DNA from: CAYQCE01 sp964415885
Lineage (GTDB): Bacteria; Zixibacteria; MSB-5A5; JAABVY01; JAHJOQ01
Assembly: GCA_964415885.1 (NCBI GenBank)
Contig: CAYQCE010000029.1
Coordinates: 1 to 39,843, forward strand
Reading direction: 5' to 3'
Length of the DNA stretch: 39,843 nucleotides
The notes under the pieces: generated by a model
Seen by the model: the letters and a program-made list of their open reading frames with translations, nothing else
Databases searched by the model: none
What the model was told of the DNA's origin: nothing
Shown: one piece after another, positions 1 to 7,282 of the stretch
Layout: each line of letters starts with the position of its first letter
How positions within the stretch are numbered: position 1 is the stretch's first letter
Position numbers and translations under genes: made by a program

Positions 1-60
1 GACCCTCGCGGGAATGACAAATGTGGGGGGATCTGCTTTGCGACAAACCCTCGCGGTTGT
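1..60. repeat. Partial copies of the right-end repeat family
   Basis: Bases 1-18 are an exact reverse complement of the conserved core (gtcattcccgcgagggtc) of the tandem repeat at 39487-39843. Bases 32-47 match the next part of that repeat in forward orientation at 14 of 16 positions. The left edge therefore starts inside the same dispersed repeat family, rearranged into inverted and direct fragments. No coding function is apparent. Bases 75-84 and 110-119 form a perfect 10-bp inverted repeat around an inner ccgcg/cgcgg stem, so the neighbouring DNA is also strongly structured. Confidence 0.7.
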
Positions 61-299
61 TGAGAAACCCTGTTACGCCAGATCCTGCGGCCGCGTTTCG
101 CGGACGTGTGATCTGGCGTTCTTCGAATCGCCCTTTGTTTATGCGGTTATACGGTCAGGTCACACCCTCCAGCGGCGGGCAGGACCTGTTCGAACTTCCA
201 CAGGAGTATTAGAGCAAACTTCTCTGCGATAGCGTTGATGGTCGAACGAAGATTCAGTGTGCCGTAAGGTAGAGTTTCGGGCAGTTGAGGCAGGTCGTC

Positions 300-470
300 G
301 GTGGATTGAATCGCAACAGCGCCGTTATCCTGGTACCTCTTCCAGATCTTATACCCGGTTACTCTGGATATGCCGAACTCCCGGCACAAAGGAGCCATCT
401 TAGCCCCTGACAATAATCGACCTATGAATTTCATCCGTTCATCCATGACACTGGTCTCCTTCCATGGCAT
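300..470 (-). pseudogene. IS481-like transposase, N-terminal remnant
   Basis: The minus-strand frame starting at 470 opens with MPWKETSVMDERMKFI and continues into a helix-turn-helix (ELxREFGIS-type, here LCREFGISRVTGYKIWKRY). This is the characteristic N-terminus of IS481-family transposases. After about 55 residues the resemblance stops, and no DDE integrase core follows on either strand. The frame itself runs on to 147 with sequence I cannot relate to a transposase. The family is normally about 300 residues or more, so this is a truncated, inactive remnant. Upstream at 505-522 lies tgtaaaccatctgcccgg, which resembles a terminal inverted repeat of such elements; no matching right end was found. 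Confidence 0.7.
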
Positions 471-559
471 ACAATACCTCCTTCAAGGTAATTATATACC
501 AATCTGTAAACCATCTGCCCGGAATGAAATGTAAAGGATGTGACCGGAATATACCAATC

Positions 560-649
560 TGGCGGAGAGGCAGGGATTCGAACCCTGGATACGCGTTAAC
601 GTATAACTGCTTAGCAGGCAGCTGCCTTCAGCCACTCGGCCACCTCTCC
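560..649 (-). tRNA. tRNA-Ser (anticodon GCU)
   Basis: Read on the minus strand, the sequence folds as a class II tRNA. The acceptor stem GGAGAGG (649-643) pairs with CCTCTCC, followed by discriminator G and an encoded CCA (562-560). The D-arm contains the gccgagtggc-type sequence, the anticodon loop is CTGCTAA with GCT at 615-613, a long variable arm follows, and the T-loop has ggttcgaatcc. The anticodon reads AGU/AGC serine codons. The G discriminator and the long variable arm fit serine. Total length is 90 nt including CCA. A clear promoter lies just upstream at 671-699. Confidence 0.97.
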
Positions 650-670
650 GATGCTATGGTAAGCCTGCCC

Positions 671-699
671 ATTATAATAACCCGGCGACTCCAGAGCAA
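671..699 (-). promoter_or_regulatory. Sigma-70-type promoter of tRNA-Ser
   Basis: On the minus strand there is TTGCTC (699-694), a 17-nt spacer, and a perfect TATAAT (676-671). It ends about 21 nt before the mature tRNA 5' end, leaving room for a short leader. The spacing and perfect -10 box make this one of the best promoters in the window. Confidence 0.8.
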
Positions 700-763
700 C
701 AGTAAAGTCGATGCCACCGATCCGTTCATCTGTAGCCGGATTTTTGCAGACAATGCCGGAACA

Positions 764-793
764 TAAAGAAAGGGCGGTCATTGAGACCGCCCC
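764..793 (-). terminator. Rho-independent terminator of the PEP-CTERM gene
   Basis: The inverted repeat gggcggtc (772-779) / gaccgccc (785-792) has a 5-nt loop. On the minus strand it is followed by a tttcttt tract. It lies about 45 nt downstream of the stop of the PEP-CTERM gene. Confidence 0.85.
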
Positions 794-838
794 AGAGGAC
801 ATATAGATACAGCTTTCGCCGTTACGTTCTCTACTAAA

Positions 839-1522
839 CTACTTTCTGCGGAATCTGCGGCTCGCAATGCCGGCGAGTCCGAGACCGACCAGAACCAGAG
901 TGCCCGGCTCCGGTACCGGATTGCTGTGCAGATCCGTGAAGAAATCCAGCTCAAAACCGGACTGCACCGTGTTGCGCTCGGCAAAGAAGACATCGATGTT
1001 ATGCCATCCGGCTGTCAAATCGACGGTGTACTCCTGAGTCGCTTTGGCGTGCACGCCGCCGAGGTCAAGTACGAGCTGATCGTCGATGAACAGCCATGAG
1101 TCATCATCCGAACCCATCTCGTAGGTGTAAGTCTTGTTCTCAGATACATAGAACGAACCGGTCCACTTCACTGCGAAATGGAACGGGTCACCATTGAGGT
1201 CCTCATCAACCGGGAACCAACTCGTGGCGAAATTCGTCCGGAGGTCCTCGTCGGAATCGACTCTCGTGAAACTATGACGGCTGTCATCCCACCAGTCCCA
1301 CTGATTAATGCGAGTTCCACCGTAGCTGGTAAGCGTCGGTGTGTCTTCGGTCAATACGTTCTCAACGAGACCCGGATCGAGTCCGAACGGAGGTCCGTTC
1401 TGTACGTCAGGGTGATCCTCGCCGAGATTGTAGTATGATCCGAGAAGCCCGGCGTTGGCGCTGCCAAATCCAAACGCCACGACGGCTATGATCAAAATTG
1501 AAAGTGCTTTTCTCATCTTCAT
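839..1522 (-). CDS. Secreted PEP-CTERM protein with fibro-slime/PA14-like domain
   Basis: This is a 227-residue exported protein. Residues 1-24 are a signal peptide (positive start, hydrophobic core, ending SANA). The middle section includes GSDDDSWLFIDDQLVLDLGG, the hallmark of fibro-slime/PA14-type beta-sandwich domains, which occur in adhesins and carbohydrate-binding surface proteins. The C-terminus is a textbook PEP-CTERM signal: VPEPG at about 203, a hydrophobic helix, then an Arg-rich tail (RRFRRK). Such proteins are recognised by an exosortase and sorted to the surface or extracellular matrix; no exosortase gene is in this window. ATG 1522 is preceded by a good ggaggctg ribosome site. 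The gene is monocistronic with its own terminator. The ligand is unknown. Confidence 0.85.
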   Translation of the reverse strand: MKMRKALSILIIAVVAFGFGSANAGLLGSYYNLGEDHPDVQNGPPFGLDPGLVENVLTEDTPTLTSYGGTRINQWDWWDDSRHSFTRVDSDEDLRTNFATSWFPVDEDLNGDPFHFAVKWTGSFYVSENKTYTYEMGSDDDSWLFIDDQLVLDLGGVHAKATQEYTVDLTAGWHNIDVFFAERNTVQSGFELDFFTDLHSNPVPEPGTLVLVGLGLAGIASRRFRRK

Positions 1523-1802
1523 CAGCCTCCATTAGTGTCTCTTAAAAGACATCGTTCATTGACTATTTGATAGTTAGATATAAAGCGAATGTCATGCCGT
1601 GACACAGTTGTCTTTGTAAGGGTTGAGTGTGCAACAGGTTACGGTTTGGATAGGCGTCAATCCACGAGTAGCCTGCGTCCGATCTGTCAGGAAACCCGAC
1701 AAAATCCTGTCTGTTTTTGAGTGTGCACCCTGCTAATGCCTTACCATAAGGGCTTTTACGATCGAATTCACCCGGTGTCGCTTTTCCTGACAACTTTCCC
1801 GA
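1523..1802. other. Intergenic region with inverted and direct repeats
   Basis: No convincing gene is present. A 76-codon minus-strand frame (1793-1563) lacks homology I recognise and a ribosome site. Bases 1685-1701 and 1776-1792 are inverted repeats matching at 15 of 17 positions (TGTCAGGAAA..CGACA), enclosing a 108-bp segment. The 11-mer ttgagtgtgca occurs at 1623-1633 and again at 1717-1727. The arrangement suggests a small dispersed repeat or MITE-like relic between the cysK terminator and the PEP-CTERM promoter. Confidence 0.45.
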
Positions 1803-1838
1803 TATTAAATCGGGCGGAACCGTCCTGATTCCGCCCGA
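1803..1838 (-). terminator. Rho-independent terminator of rrf2-cysK
   Basis: A perfect 10-bp stem, tcgggcggaa (1810-1819) and ttccgcccga (1829-1838), encloses a 9-nt loop. On the minus strand it is followed by TTTAATAT. It lies about 80 nt beyond the cysK stop codon. Confidence 0.8.
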
Positions 1839-1920
1839 CTGGAGTTTGGCTGTTGAGCTATTCTACTGCTCGGTAAGTGATTAGATGTTTGTTGTTTCCT
1901 GTATTTTCTTCAATCCTGTT

Positions 1921-2856
1921 TTACGCCGTCAAATCTGCGTAGGTCGGTGTCGAGAGATATCTTTCGCCTGTGTCGCAAATAATTGCCACAATTGTCTTGC
2001 CCTTGTTCTCCGGTCGAGCCGCAACTTTGAGTGCTCCCGCCACGATCGCGCCCGACGAAATGCCGCAGAGGATTCCCTCCTCGCGCACGAGCCGTCTTGT
2101 GATCTCGATCGCTTCGTCATTCTCAATCGTCAACACTTCGTCAACGAGGTCCATGTTCAGAATATCCGGCTTGAAACCGGCACCGATTCCCTGGATTGGG
2201 TGGGGGCCCTTCTCGCCTTTCGAAAGGAACGGCGATGCCGCCGGCTCGATAGCGATAGCCTTGAACTCCGGCTTGCGCTCCTTGATTACTGTTGCCGAGC
2301 CGGTAATCGTCCCGCCGGTTCCGATCCCCGAGCACAGGATATCGATCTTACCGTCGGTGTCGTTCCAGAGTTCCTCCGCAGTCGTCTTCTTATGGATATC
2401 CACGTTTGCCGGGTTTTTGAACTGCTGCGGCATGAAGAGATTGTCTTTATCCGATTCGTAGATTTCCGTGGCCTTCGAGATCGCGCCGGGCATTCCCTCC
2501 GGACCCGGTGTCAGAATCAGTTCGGCCCCGAAAGCTTTCAGAAGCGCTCTGCGCTCGACGCTCATCGTATCGGGCATAGTAAGCTTGAGTTTGTATCCCT
2601 TTACCGCGCAGACAAATGCGAGCGCGATGCCGGTGTTACCGGACGTCGGCTCGATCACTGTCATTCCGGGCTTCAGTTTGCCGTCTCTCTCGGCAGCCTC
2701 GACCATCGAGAAGCCGATTCGATCCTTCACCGAGGCGCACGGGTTGTAGAATTCGAGCTTGCCGAGAACGGTGGCATCCAGACCCTCGGTTATCCTGTTA
2801 AGCTTGACCAGCGGAGTACCACCGACCAGTTCGAGCATAGAATTGGCGATTTTCAT
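1921..2856 (-). CDS. cysK: Cysteine synthase (O-acetylserine sulfhydrylase)
   Basis: This PLP enzyme makes L-cysteine from O-acetylserine and sulfide in the cytosol. The 311-residue length is normal for the family. K44 in NPCASVKDR is the Schiff-base lysine, the TSGNTG loop binds the substrate, and GIGTGGT and the late GISSGA bind the PLP phosphate and ring. ATG 2856 is preferred over an ATG seven codons earlier because AGGAGGT sits directly upstream (2862-2868). It lies 23 nt after the rrf2-type regulator gene and ends in a clear terminator, so the two form an operon. By family precedent (CymR, other Rrf2 proteins) the partner probably controls sulfur assimilation; that link is inferred. CysK and CysM/OASS-B are hard to separate by motif alone. 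Confidence 0.95.
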   Translation of the reverse strand: MKIANSMLELVGGTPLVKLNRITEGLDATVLGKLEFYNPCASVKDRIGFSMVEAAERDGKLKPGMTVIEPTSGNTGIALAFVCAVKGYKLKLTMPDTMSVERRALLKAFGAELILTPGPEGMPGAISKATEIYESDKDNLFMPQQFKNPANVDIHKKTTAEELWNDTDGKIDILCSGIGTGGTITGSATVIKERKPEFKAIAIEPAASPFLSKGEKGPHPIQGIGAGFKPDILNMDLVDEVLTIENDEAIEITRRLVREEGILCGISSGAIVAGALKVAARPENKGKTIVAIICDTGERYLSTPTYADLTA

Positions 2857-2879
2857 CGCAACCTCCTGTAAAATCAAGA

Positions 2880-3299
2880 CTAAATGTAGAACATTTCACT
2901 TTTGTCGGAATCAAGATCAATCATATCACGCAAACTCAGGCCTCTTAGAAAATTCACCGCTGCTTCATGAAGACCCGACTGGATTTCGAATGCGGTCCTG
3001 CTTTCGGCATGACTCGGTTCCGGTCTGTTAACCGATATAGCAATGTCCTCATTGACCGCCTTCCATATTGTCTCGACCGAAAGCGTGTCCGGATCAACCT
3101 CAAGCTCGTACCCACCGAACTTGCCGCGCGAGCTTCGCACGATTCCGGCCCGTTTCAGCAGGCCGAAGACCTGCTCGAGATATCTCTTCGACAACCCGGC
3201 GGCATCCGCTATCTCTCTCGTCCCTATCGGGCCTTTTCGCGAATGTCTCTCGATTTCGATCAACGACTGAATTGCATAATGTAACTTGGATCCTGCCAT
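2880..3299 (-). CDS. Rrf2-family transcriptional regulator (CymR-like)
   Basis: This is a 139-residue DNA-binding protein. The winged helix-turn-helix spans about residues 5-60 (GTREIADAAGLSKRYLEQVFGLLKRAGIVRSSRGKFGGYEL), with the Rrf2 signature of a recognition helix followed by the RGxxGGY wing. There is no cysteine anywhere, so unlike IscR or NsrR it cannot bind an iron-sulfur cluster. This resembles the cysteine-metabolism regulator CymR, which acts with CysK. It is the first gene of an operon with cysK, 23 nt apart, which supports a sulfur role by inference. ATG 3299 follows an aggaga ribosome site, with a promoter at 3328-3355. Autoregulation through that promoter region is likely. Confidence 0.88.
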   Translation of the reverse strand: MAGSKLHYAIQSLIEIERHSRKGPIGTREIADAAGLSKRYLEQVFGLLKRAGIVRSSRGKFGGYELEVDPDTLSVETIWKAVNEDIAISVNRPEPSHAESRTAFEIQSGLHEAAVNFLRGLSLRDMIDLDSDKSEMFYI

Positions 3300-3327
3300 A
3301 ATGTCGTTCTCCTATCGGATTACAGTA

Positions 3328-3355
3328 TATATAACAGGATTGTCGGAAAAGACAA
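3328..3355 (-). promoter_or_regulatory. Candidate promoter of rrf2-cysK with short palindrome
   Basis: On the minus strand there is TTGTCT (3355-3350), a 16-nt spacer and TATATA (3333-3328), about 30 nt before the start codon. The spacer contains TGTC-N6-GACA (3341-3354), an inverted repeat overlapping the -35 region that could be a regulator site. The operator assignment is inference. Confidence 0.5.
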
Positions 3356-3389
3356 GACTTTTTTTGTGCGATTTTGTATATTTCTTGAC

Positions 3390-3405
3390 AAGTACGCTGG
3401 TACTT
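3390..3405. promoter_or_regulatory. Perfect inverted repeat in the divergent rrf2/MEMO region
   Basis: AAGTAC-GCTG-GTACTT is a perfect 6-bp dyad with a 4-nt centre. It immediately follows a TTGACA hexamer (3385-3390) that would be a consensus -35 for the rightward gene. The usual -10 position has no good match. The symmetric site between two divergent genes is a candidate operator, possibly for the Rrf2-type regulator. Confidence 0.35.
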
Positions 3406-3449
3406 CGTCAGTCCTTGCGTTACACATATTAACAGAGTTAATTGGTGGT

Positions 3450-4343
3450 ATGGAAAAGCAAAACGTATTTCCGGATCAGGAGCGAAGGCCCCGTTACGCC
3501 GGATCATTCTATCCTGGTGATCCGCTCGATCTGATGAGACAGATTTCCGGCCTGTTTCATGATGCAAGGAAAGAGCATATCGACGGGGACATAATATCTG
3601 TAGTATCGCCGCACGCCGGATATCCATATTCGGGTGGCGTCGCTGCGTCAGCGTTCAAATTGCTTGAGGGGATGAAGTACGACATCGTTGTCGTCATTTC
3701 GCCGTCGCATGCCGATATGTTCCCGGGCGCTTCTATCTACAACGGCGGGGCGTATGTTACTCCGCTCGACAAGCTGTATGTCGATCTCGATCTCGCGATC
3801 AAGATGGGCAATATCAATCCAAACAAAGTCTATCTCTCCACCAAGGGACACACGGGCGGCGCCGTGAGTCGTGCCGAGCACGCTCTCGAGGTGCAGCTTC
3901 CGTTTCTGCAGATTGTGCTGGGAGATTTCAAGCTGATCCCGATCGTTATGGGTGAACAGGAGTGGGATGTCTGTACAGTGCTGGCCGATGTTCTGGCCGG
4001 TACGCTGCACGACAAGAACGCGCTGATAGTGGCGTCGTCTGATCTATCTCACTATCACTCTGCCTCAGAAGCTGAAGTGAAGGACAACGTGGTTCGGTAT
4101 GCAGTTGATTCGTTCAATCCCGAAGGTCTGTTCGCGGCGATCTCGAAGGGTGAGGCGGAGGCATGCGGAGCCGGGCCGACAGTTGCGGCGTTACTCGCCG
4201 CCAAAAAGCTTGGTGCCAATCGGTCGAAAGTCGTCAAGTACTCGCATTCCGGCGAGACGACCGGGGACTATGACGCTGTCGTCGGATACATGTCAGCGGT
4301 TCAATACAAAGAGAAGGAATCGAGGACCTACCGGTTGCGGTAG
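3450..4343 (+). CDS. MEMO-family protein (AmmeMemoRadiSam system protein B)
   Basis: This 297-residue protein belongs to the MEMO1 family, related in fold to extradiol dioxygenases. Visible family motifs are RYAGSFYPGDP near the start, SPHAGYPYSGG, ISPSHADMF, AEHALEVQLPFLQ, and SSDLSHYHS near residue 195; the histidines are likely metal ligands. In many prokaryotes MEMO genes sit beside AMMECR1 and radical-SAM genes; neither is adjacent here, so the biochemical role is open. ATG 3450 with ggtgg upstream is chosen over an earlier in-frame ATG at 3366, because the extra N-terminus does not resemble the family and overlaps the promoter region. It converges on the HDOD gene with only 14 nt between the stops. 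Confidence 0.85.
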   Translation: MEKQNVFPDQERRPRYAGSFYPGDPLDLMRQISGLFHDARKEHIDGDIISVVSPHAGYPYSGGVAASAFKLLEGMKYDIVVVISPSHADMFPGASIYNGGAYVTPLDKLYVDLDLAIKMGNINPNKVYLSTKGHTGGAVSRAEHALEVQLPFLQIVLGDFKLIPIVMGEQEWDVCTVLADVLAGTLHDKNALIVASSDLSHYHSASEAEVKDNVVRYAVDSFNPEGLFAAISKGEAEACGAGPTVAALLAAKKLGANRSKVVKYSHSGETTGDYDAVVGYMSAVQYKEKESRTYRLR

Positions 4344-4357
4344 CGCCTGCGCGATCA

Positions 4358-5203
4358 TCAATTCACGAGCATCTGTTTGGATTCGGAGAGATTGACGAGT
4401 GCCTGTTGTACGATCAGCCTGAGTTCCTCGTTGTCGATCTCGAGAAGCTTCCATGACGCAGGATAGAAATCGGTAACGAATGTTGTGCCGCTAAACCCAA
4501 TACTGAGTGCGTGACATATCATGTCGGCGTTGTTTACGGCGGCGAGCTGCAGCGCCTGACTGCTTTTGGGGTCGGGACGATGATGATTCTCTATTAGTCC
4601 GCGAATTGGTGACGGAAGATTCCACTTCTTCGCGAGCGCTCCGCCGAGTGACTGATGATCCACACCGAAATACTCCCTCTCTTCTTCGAGCGTAACCGGC
4701 TTGTCAGCGGTCTCGTCGTGAAAAGCGAGGAACATCGGTGCATCAATCTTGACGAGCGCGAGCCGACCGATATCGTGCAGAAGGCCGCCGATGAAGACCT
4801 GATCCCGCAGTGCTCGTCCCTTCTTACTGATTAGGTTCTTCGCCAGCACGCCGACCGCGAATGAATGCAGCCAAAATCCGGTTATATCGAACGACGAATG
4901 CGTATCACCGAATGCCTGTAGCGTCGCTGTCGCGACGGAGAGCTGTTTGACCGTGTTGACTCCGACCAGCGTAATAGCCTCTTGAATCGAACAGATATCT
5001 CTCGAGAAGCCATAAAAGGGAGAATTCACGACCCGCAACAGCCGGGCTGTCAGCCCCTGGTCGGTCTCAATCAGCCGAGCCAGAACATGCGCGCTCACAT
5101 CCTCATCATTGAGATGCGCCTGCAGCTTTCTGATAAGAACAGGCGGTGATGGCAAGTCCTCGAGGTATGACTCGAGTGGTCTCGGGTTGCCCTTAGGTAG
5201 CAT
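4358..5203 (-). CDS. HDOD-domain signalling protein
   Basis: This 281-residue cytosolic protein is almost entirely one HDOD domain, a catalytically uncertain relative of HD phosphohydrolases found in bacterial signalling proteins. Visible features are LPSPPVLIRKLQ at the start, the RLLRVVNSPFYG helix (about 54-65), the AITLVGVNTVKQL helix, and GGLLHDIGRLAL with H143-D144 retained. It is last in the minus-strand signalling operon. The start used is ATG 5203, which overlaps the stop of the preceding 64-residue gene by 11 nt, implying translational coupling. An alternative ATG at 5233 would lengthen the overlap. It could act as an output or scaffold for the upstream receivers; this is inferred from context only. 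Confidence 0.87.
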   Translation of the reverse strand: MLPKGNPRPLESYLEDLPSPPVLIRKLQAHLNDEDVSAHVLARLIETDQGLTARLLRVVNSPFYGFSRDICSIQEAITLVGVNTVKQLSVATATLQAFGDTHSSFDITGFWLHSFAVGVLAKNLISKKGRALRDQVFIGGLLHDIGRLALVKIDAPMFLAFHDETADKPVTLEEEREYFGVDHQSLGGALAKKWNLPSPIRGLIENHHRPDPKSSQALQLAAVNNADMICHALSIGFSGTTFVTDFYPASWKLLEIDNEELRLIVQQALVNLSESKQMLVN

Positions 5204-5387
5204 TCTCGTCCCCGTGTTCGTTATCCGCGTCACTGGGTGCCATCAAGGCCTTCAGTACTTCCGAAATAGCCGAGACTTCTTCGTGGTGCATGACGAGCGA
5301 GAGTGATCTATCTATCTTGTCGACAGGAATTATGAATTCCTCCGGCAATGACGTCGTTTTGTTTGATTTTGTCGATCTGCTGGTCAT
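5193..5387 (-). CDS. Small 64-residue protein of the signalling operon, unknown function
   Basis: I recognise no family. The protein has a basic, polar N-terminus (MTSRSTKSNKT), a central EEFIIPVDKIDRSLSLVM segment, a likely helix (EEVSAISEVLKALM) and an acidic tail. ATG 5387 has a ggag ribosome site six bases upstream. The gene starts 52 nt after the stand-alone receiver gene and overlaps the HDOD gene by 11 nt at its stop. The ribosome site and coupling argue that it is translated. It may be an adaptor or a regulator of its neighbours, but nothing in the sequence shows that directly. Confidence 0.6.
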   Translation of the reverse strand: MTSRSTKSNKTTSLPEEFIIPVDKIDRSLSLVMHHEEVSAISEVLKALMAPSDADNEHGDENAT

Positions 5388-5439
5388 AAATTACTCCATC
5401 CATTGCAGAATAGTCCGTGAAGCCGTCAGTTGGGTCGCA

Positions 5440-5979
5440 TCACCGTTCGTCCATCACGATTGCGCCTGTTTTGTCAAGTTGAACATGCGTTATGCCGGGA
5501 TGCTCGCTTTCGAGTCGGTTCAGTTCGTTCGTCTGAGCCTCCACCAGTTTCTTCAGCCGACGGTTTTCGTCCTCGACGGCTTTCTTCTCCAGCAGGTGAC
5601 GTACCGAGACCAGCAACTCGAAATCTTCCCACGGTTTGTTGAAGAATCTATGCACCTCGCCCTTGTTTATTGCATCCTTCGCGACCTCTATGCTGGAGAT
5701 TCCGGTAAGCATAATCCGAATCATATTCGGATACATGTTCCGCACGTTCTGAAGCAGTTCTGTTCCGCTCGTGCCCGGCATCATTTCATCAGATATTATT
5801 AGATCCACTTCGTTATGCCCCAGGATTTCGAGAGCATCGGTTGCAGATGTCGCCATGTAGATTTTGTGGCCTTCTCCCCGAAAGACTCTCGTCAGTGCTT
5901 TCAGTATCGAACTTGAATCATCAACGAGAAGAATCGAGAACTGCCGCTTGCTTCTTTTTCTCTCCGGGCGGCTTGTCAT
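5440..5979 (-). CDS. Stand-alone response regulator receiver with C-terminal coiled coil
   Basis: This 179-residue protein has a receiver domain at about 15-130: acidic pair in LLVDD, phosphoacceptor D64 in LIISDEMMP, T/G switch in IMLTG, and lysine K115 inside the KPW motif (115-117). A charged helix follows (EKKAVEDENRRLKKLVEAQ) and then a short tail, with no output domain. It should be phosphorylated by the operon's histidine kinase and act through protein contacts. ATG 5979 is preferred, with aggtgggg upstream; a GTG at 5994 is possible. The start lies 59 nt inside the preceding HD-GYP gene, a long overlap. Confidence 0.88.
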   Translation of the reverse strand: MTSRPERKRSKRQFSILLVDDSSSILKALTRVFRGEGHKIYMATSATDALEILGHNEVDLIISDEMMPGTSGTELLQNVRNMYPNMIRIMLTGISSIEVAKDAINKGEVHRFFNKPWEDFELLVSVRHLLEKKAVEDENRRLKKLVEAQTNELNRLESEHPGITHVQLDKTGAIVMDER

Positions 5980-7282
5980 ATACTTGCACCCCACCTATTA
6001 TAGTGTCAAATCGGTCGATATTGGTGAGTCGCTGGATCATCCCGCGCGAGAGCCTTGCGCCTTTAGGCAGCACAAAGAGGCCGTTGCGAGTGAACACATC
6101 CGCTGCAACCACCATCCCCTGTTCGAGATCGATTGGCCGCAGCTCCCTTGGCACCGATGAATCGGCAACCGTGAACGACTCTGCTATGTTGAGTTCCACG
6201 AACTTCCTGACCAGGTCCGGATCGAAGAATGAGCCTGACTTCAGAACCAGATGAGCGGTAGCCTCTCTCAGGTGGCTTGCCTTCGGGAAGCCGTCCTTGA
6301 ATGCGAGATGATCGAATTCGTCCGTAATCCGGATCAGCCGTGCGCCAAGCGTTATCGCGCTGTCGCGGATACTGTCCGGGTATCCCGACCCATCGTAGTT
6401 CTCGTGATGCTGCCGGATGATCGTGGCCACATCATCCATCCCGCTGATAACCGAGATACAGCTCTGTCCGATCAGCGGATGCGCGTTAACGGCATCTATT
6501 TCCGATCTCGATCGCTCACGGGGCGGCTTCGCGAGAACCCTGTCCGGAATTGTCAGTTTGCCGATGTCATGCAGGAAGGCCGCCACCACCACATCCTGCT
6601 GCTCCTTCTCACTTAATTCGAGCGCGCCGACCATTTTGTGAACCATCTGAGAGACTCTCTGAGAGTGACTCCCGACATCCTTCAGACGCAGTTCGAGGAT
6701 TGAAGAGAATGCCCGAATAGTATCCATGAAGGACTTCTTCAGATTCTTGTGCTGCTCCTGAATCGTCCTCGTCTGCTCCTTGACCTTCTCTTCCAGCCTG
6801 GAATTCAGTTCTATCAATTCGCGGTTCTGGTCCGCTGTGAGTTTCTGAAGATGCTTGTTTCGAATCTGAGTCTTATAAAGGTCGAGTGATTCGGTAACGC
6901 GACTTAACAGAAGATCATCATCCCACGGCTTCTTCAGATAGTATTTAACAGCGCCGGAGTTGATTGCCGAGACGGTTGCATCGATATCCCCGTGTCCGGT
7001 CAGTATGATGCGCACTGTATGTGACTGGAGTTCCATCGACTTGTTCAGAAGCTCAACACCATTCATCTTCGGCATTCTCAGATCGGAGATAATCAGCGAG
7101 ACAGGCTTCTCTATAAGGATATCCAGAGCCTCTGCACCGCTGTTAGCCGAGACTATCTCAACCCCGACGGATTTGAGCAGCCGCCTTAGGGACTTAATGA
7201 TGCTCTCCTCGTCGTCAACGAGAAGTATTCTATGCTCAAACTTCTTCTGTTCTTTGCTCTCGCTCACTCCGTAGTATCCCAT
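5921..7282 (-). CDS. Response regulator with HD-GYP domain (probable cyclic-di-GMP phosphodiesterase)
   Basis: This 453-residue protein has a receiver at about 17-135 (D67 phosphoacceptor, KPW at 118-120), a long coiled coil (about 150-185), an HD-GYP domain (about 188-375) and an unassigned 70-residue tail. Key residues are present: H238-D239 in FLHDIGK, H292-H293 in QHHENYDGSGYP, and the GYP triplet at 300-302. HD-GYP proteins with these residues generally hydrolyse cyclic di-GMP, using two or three metals. RpfG has the same layout. ATG 7282 is used; a TTG lies five codons earlier. It overlaps the receiver-PAS gene by 47 nt at the start and the next receiver by 59 nt at the end. Confidence 0.92.
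   Translation of the reverse strand: MGYYGVSESKEQKKFEHRILLVDDEESIIKSLRRLLKSVGVEIVSANSGAEALDILIEKPVSLIISDLRMPKMNGVELLNKSMELQSHTVRIILTGHGDIDATVSAINSGAVKYYLKKPWDDDLLLSRVTESLDLYKTQIRNKHLQKLTADQNRELIELNSRLEEKVKEQTRTIQEQHKNLKKSFMDTIRAFSSILELRLKDVGSHSQRVSQMVHKMVGALELSEKEQQDVVVAAFLHDIGKLTIPDRVLAKPPRERSRSEIDAVNAHPLIGQSCISVISGMDDVATIIRQHHENYDGSGYPDSIRDSAITLGARLIRITDEFDHLAFKDGFPKASHLREATAHLVLKSGSFFDPDLVRKFVELNIAESFTVADSSVPRELRPIDLEQGMVVAADVFTRNGLFVLPKGARLSRGMIQRLTNIDRFDTIIGGVQVYDKPPGEKKKQAAVLDSSR

Noticed and set aside
1563..1793. 76-codon minus-strand frame
   Set aside because: It spans inverted and direct repeats, has no ribosome site and overlaps the PEP-CTERM upstream region.
1885..2871. 328-codon plus-strand open frame
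   Set aside because: It is the antisense shadow of cysK, whose catalytic motifs and ribosome site are on the minus strand.
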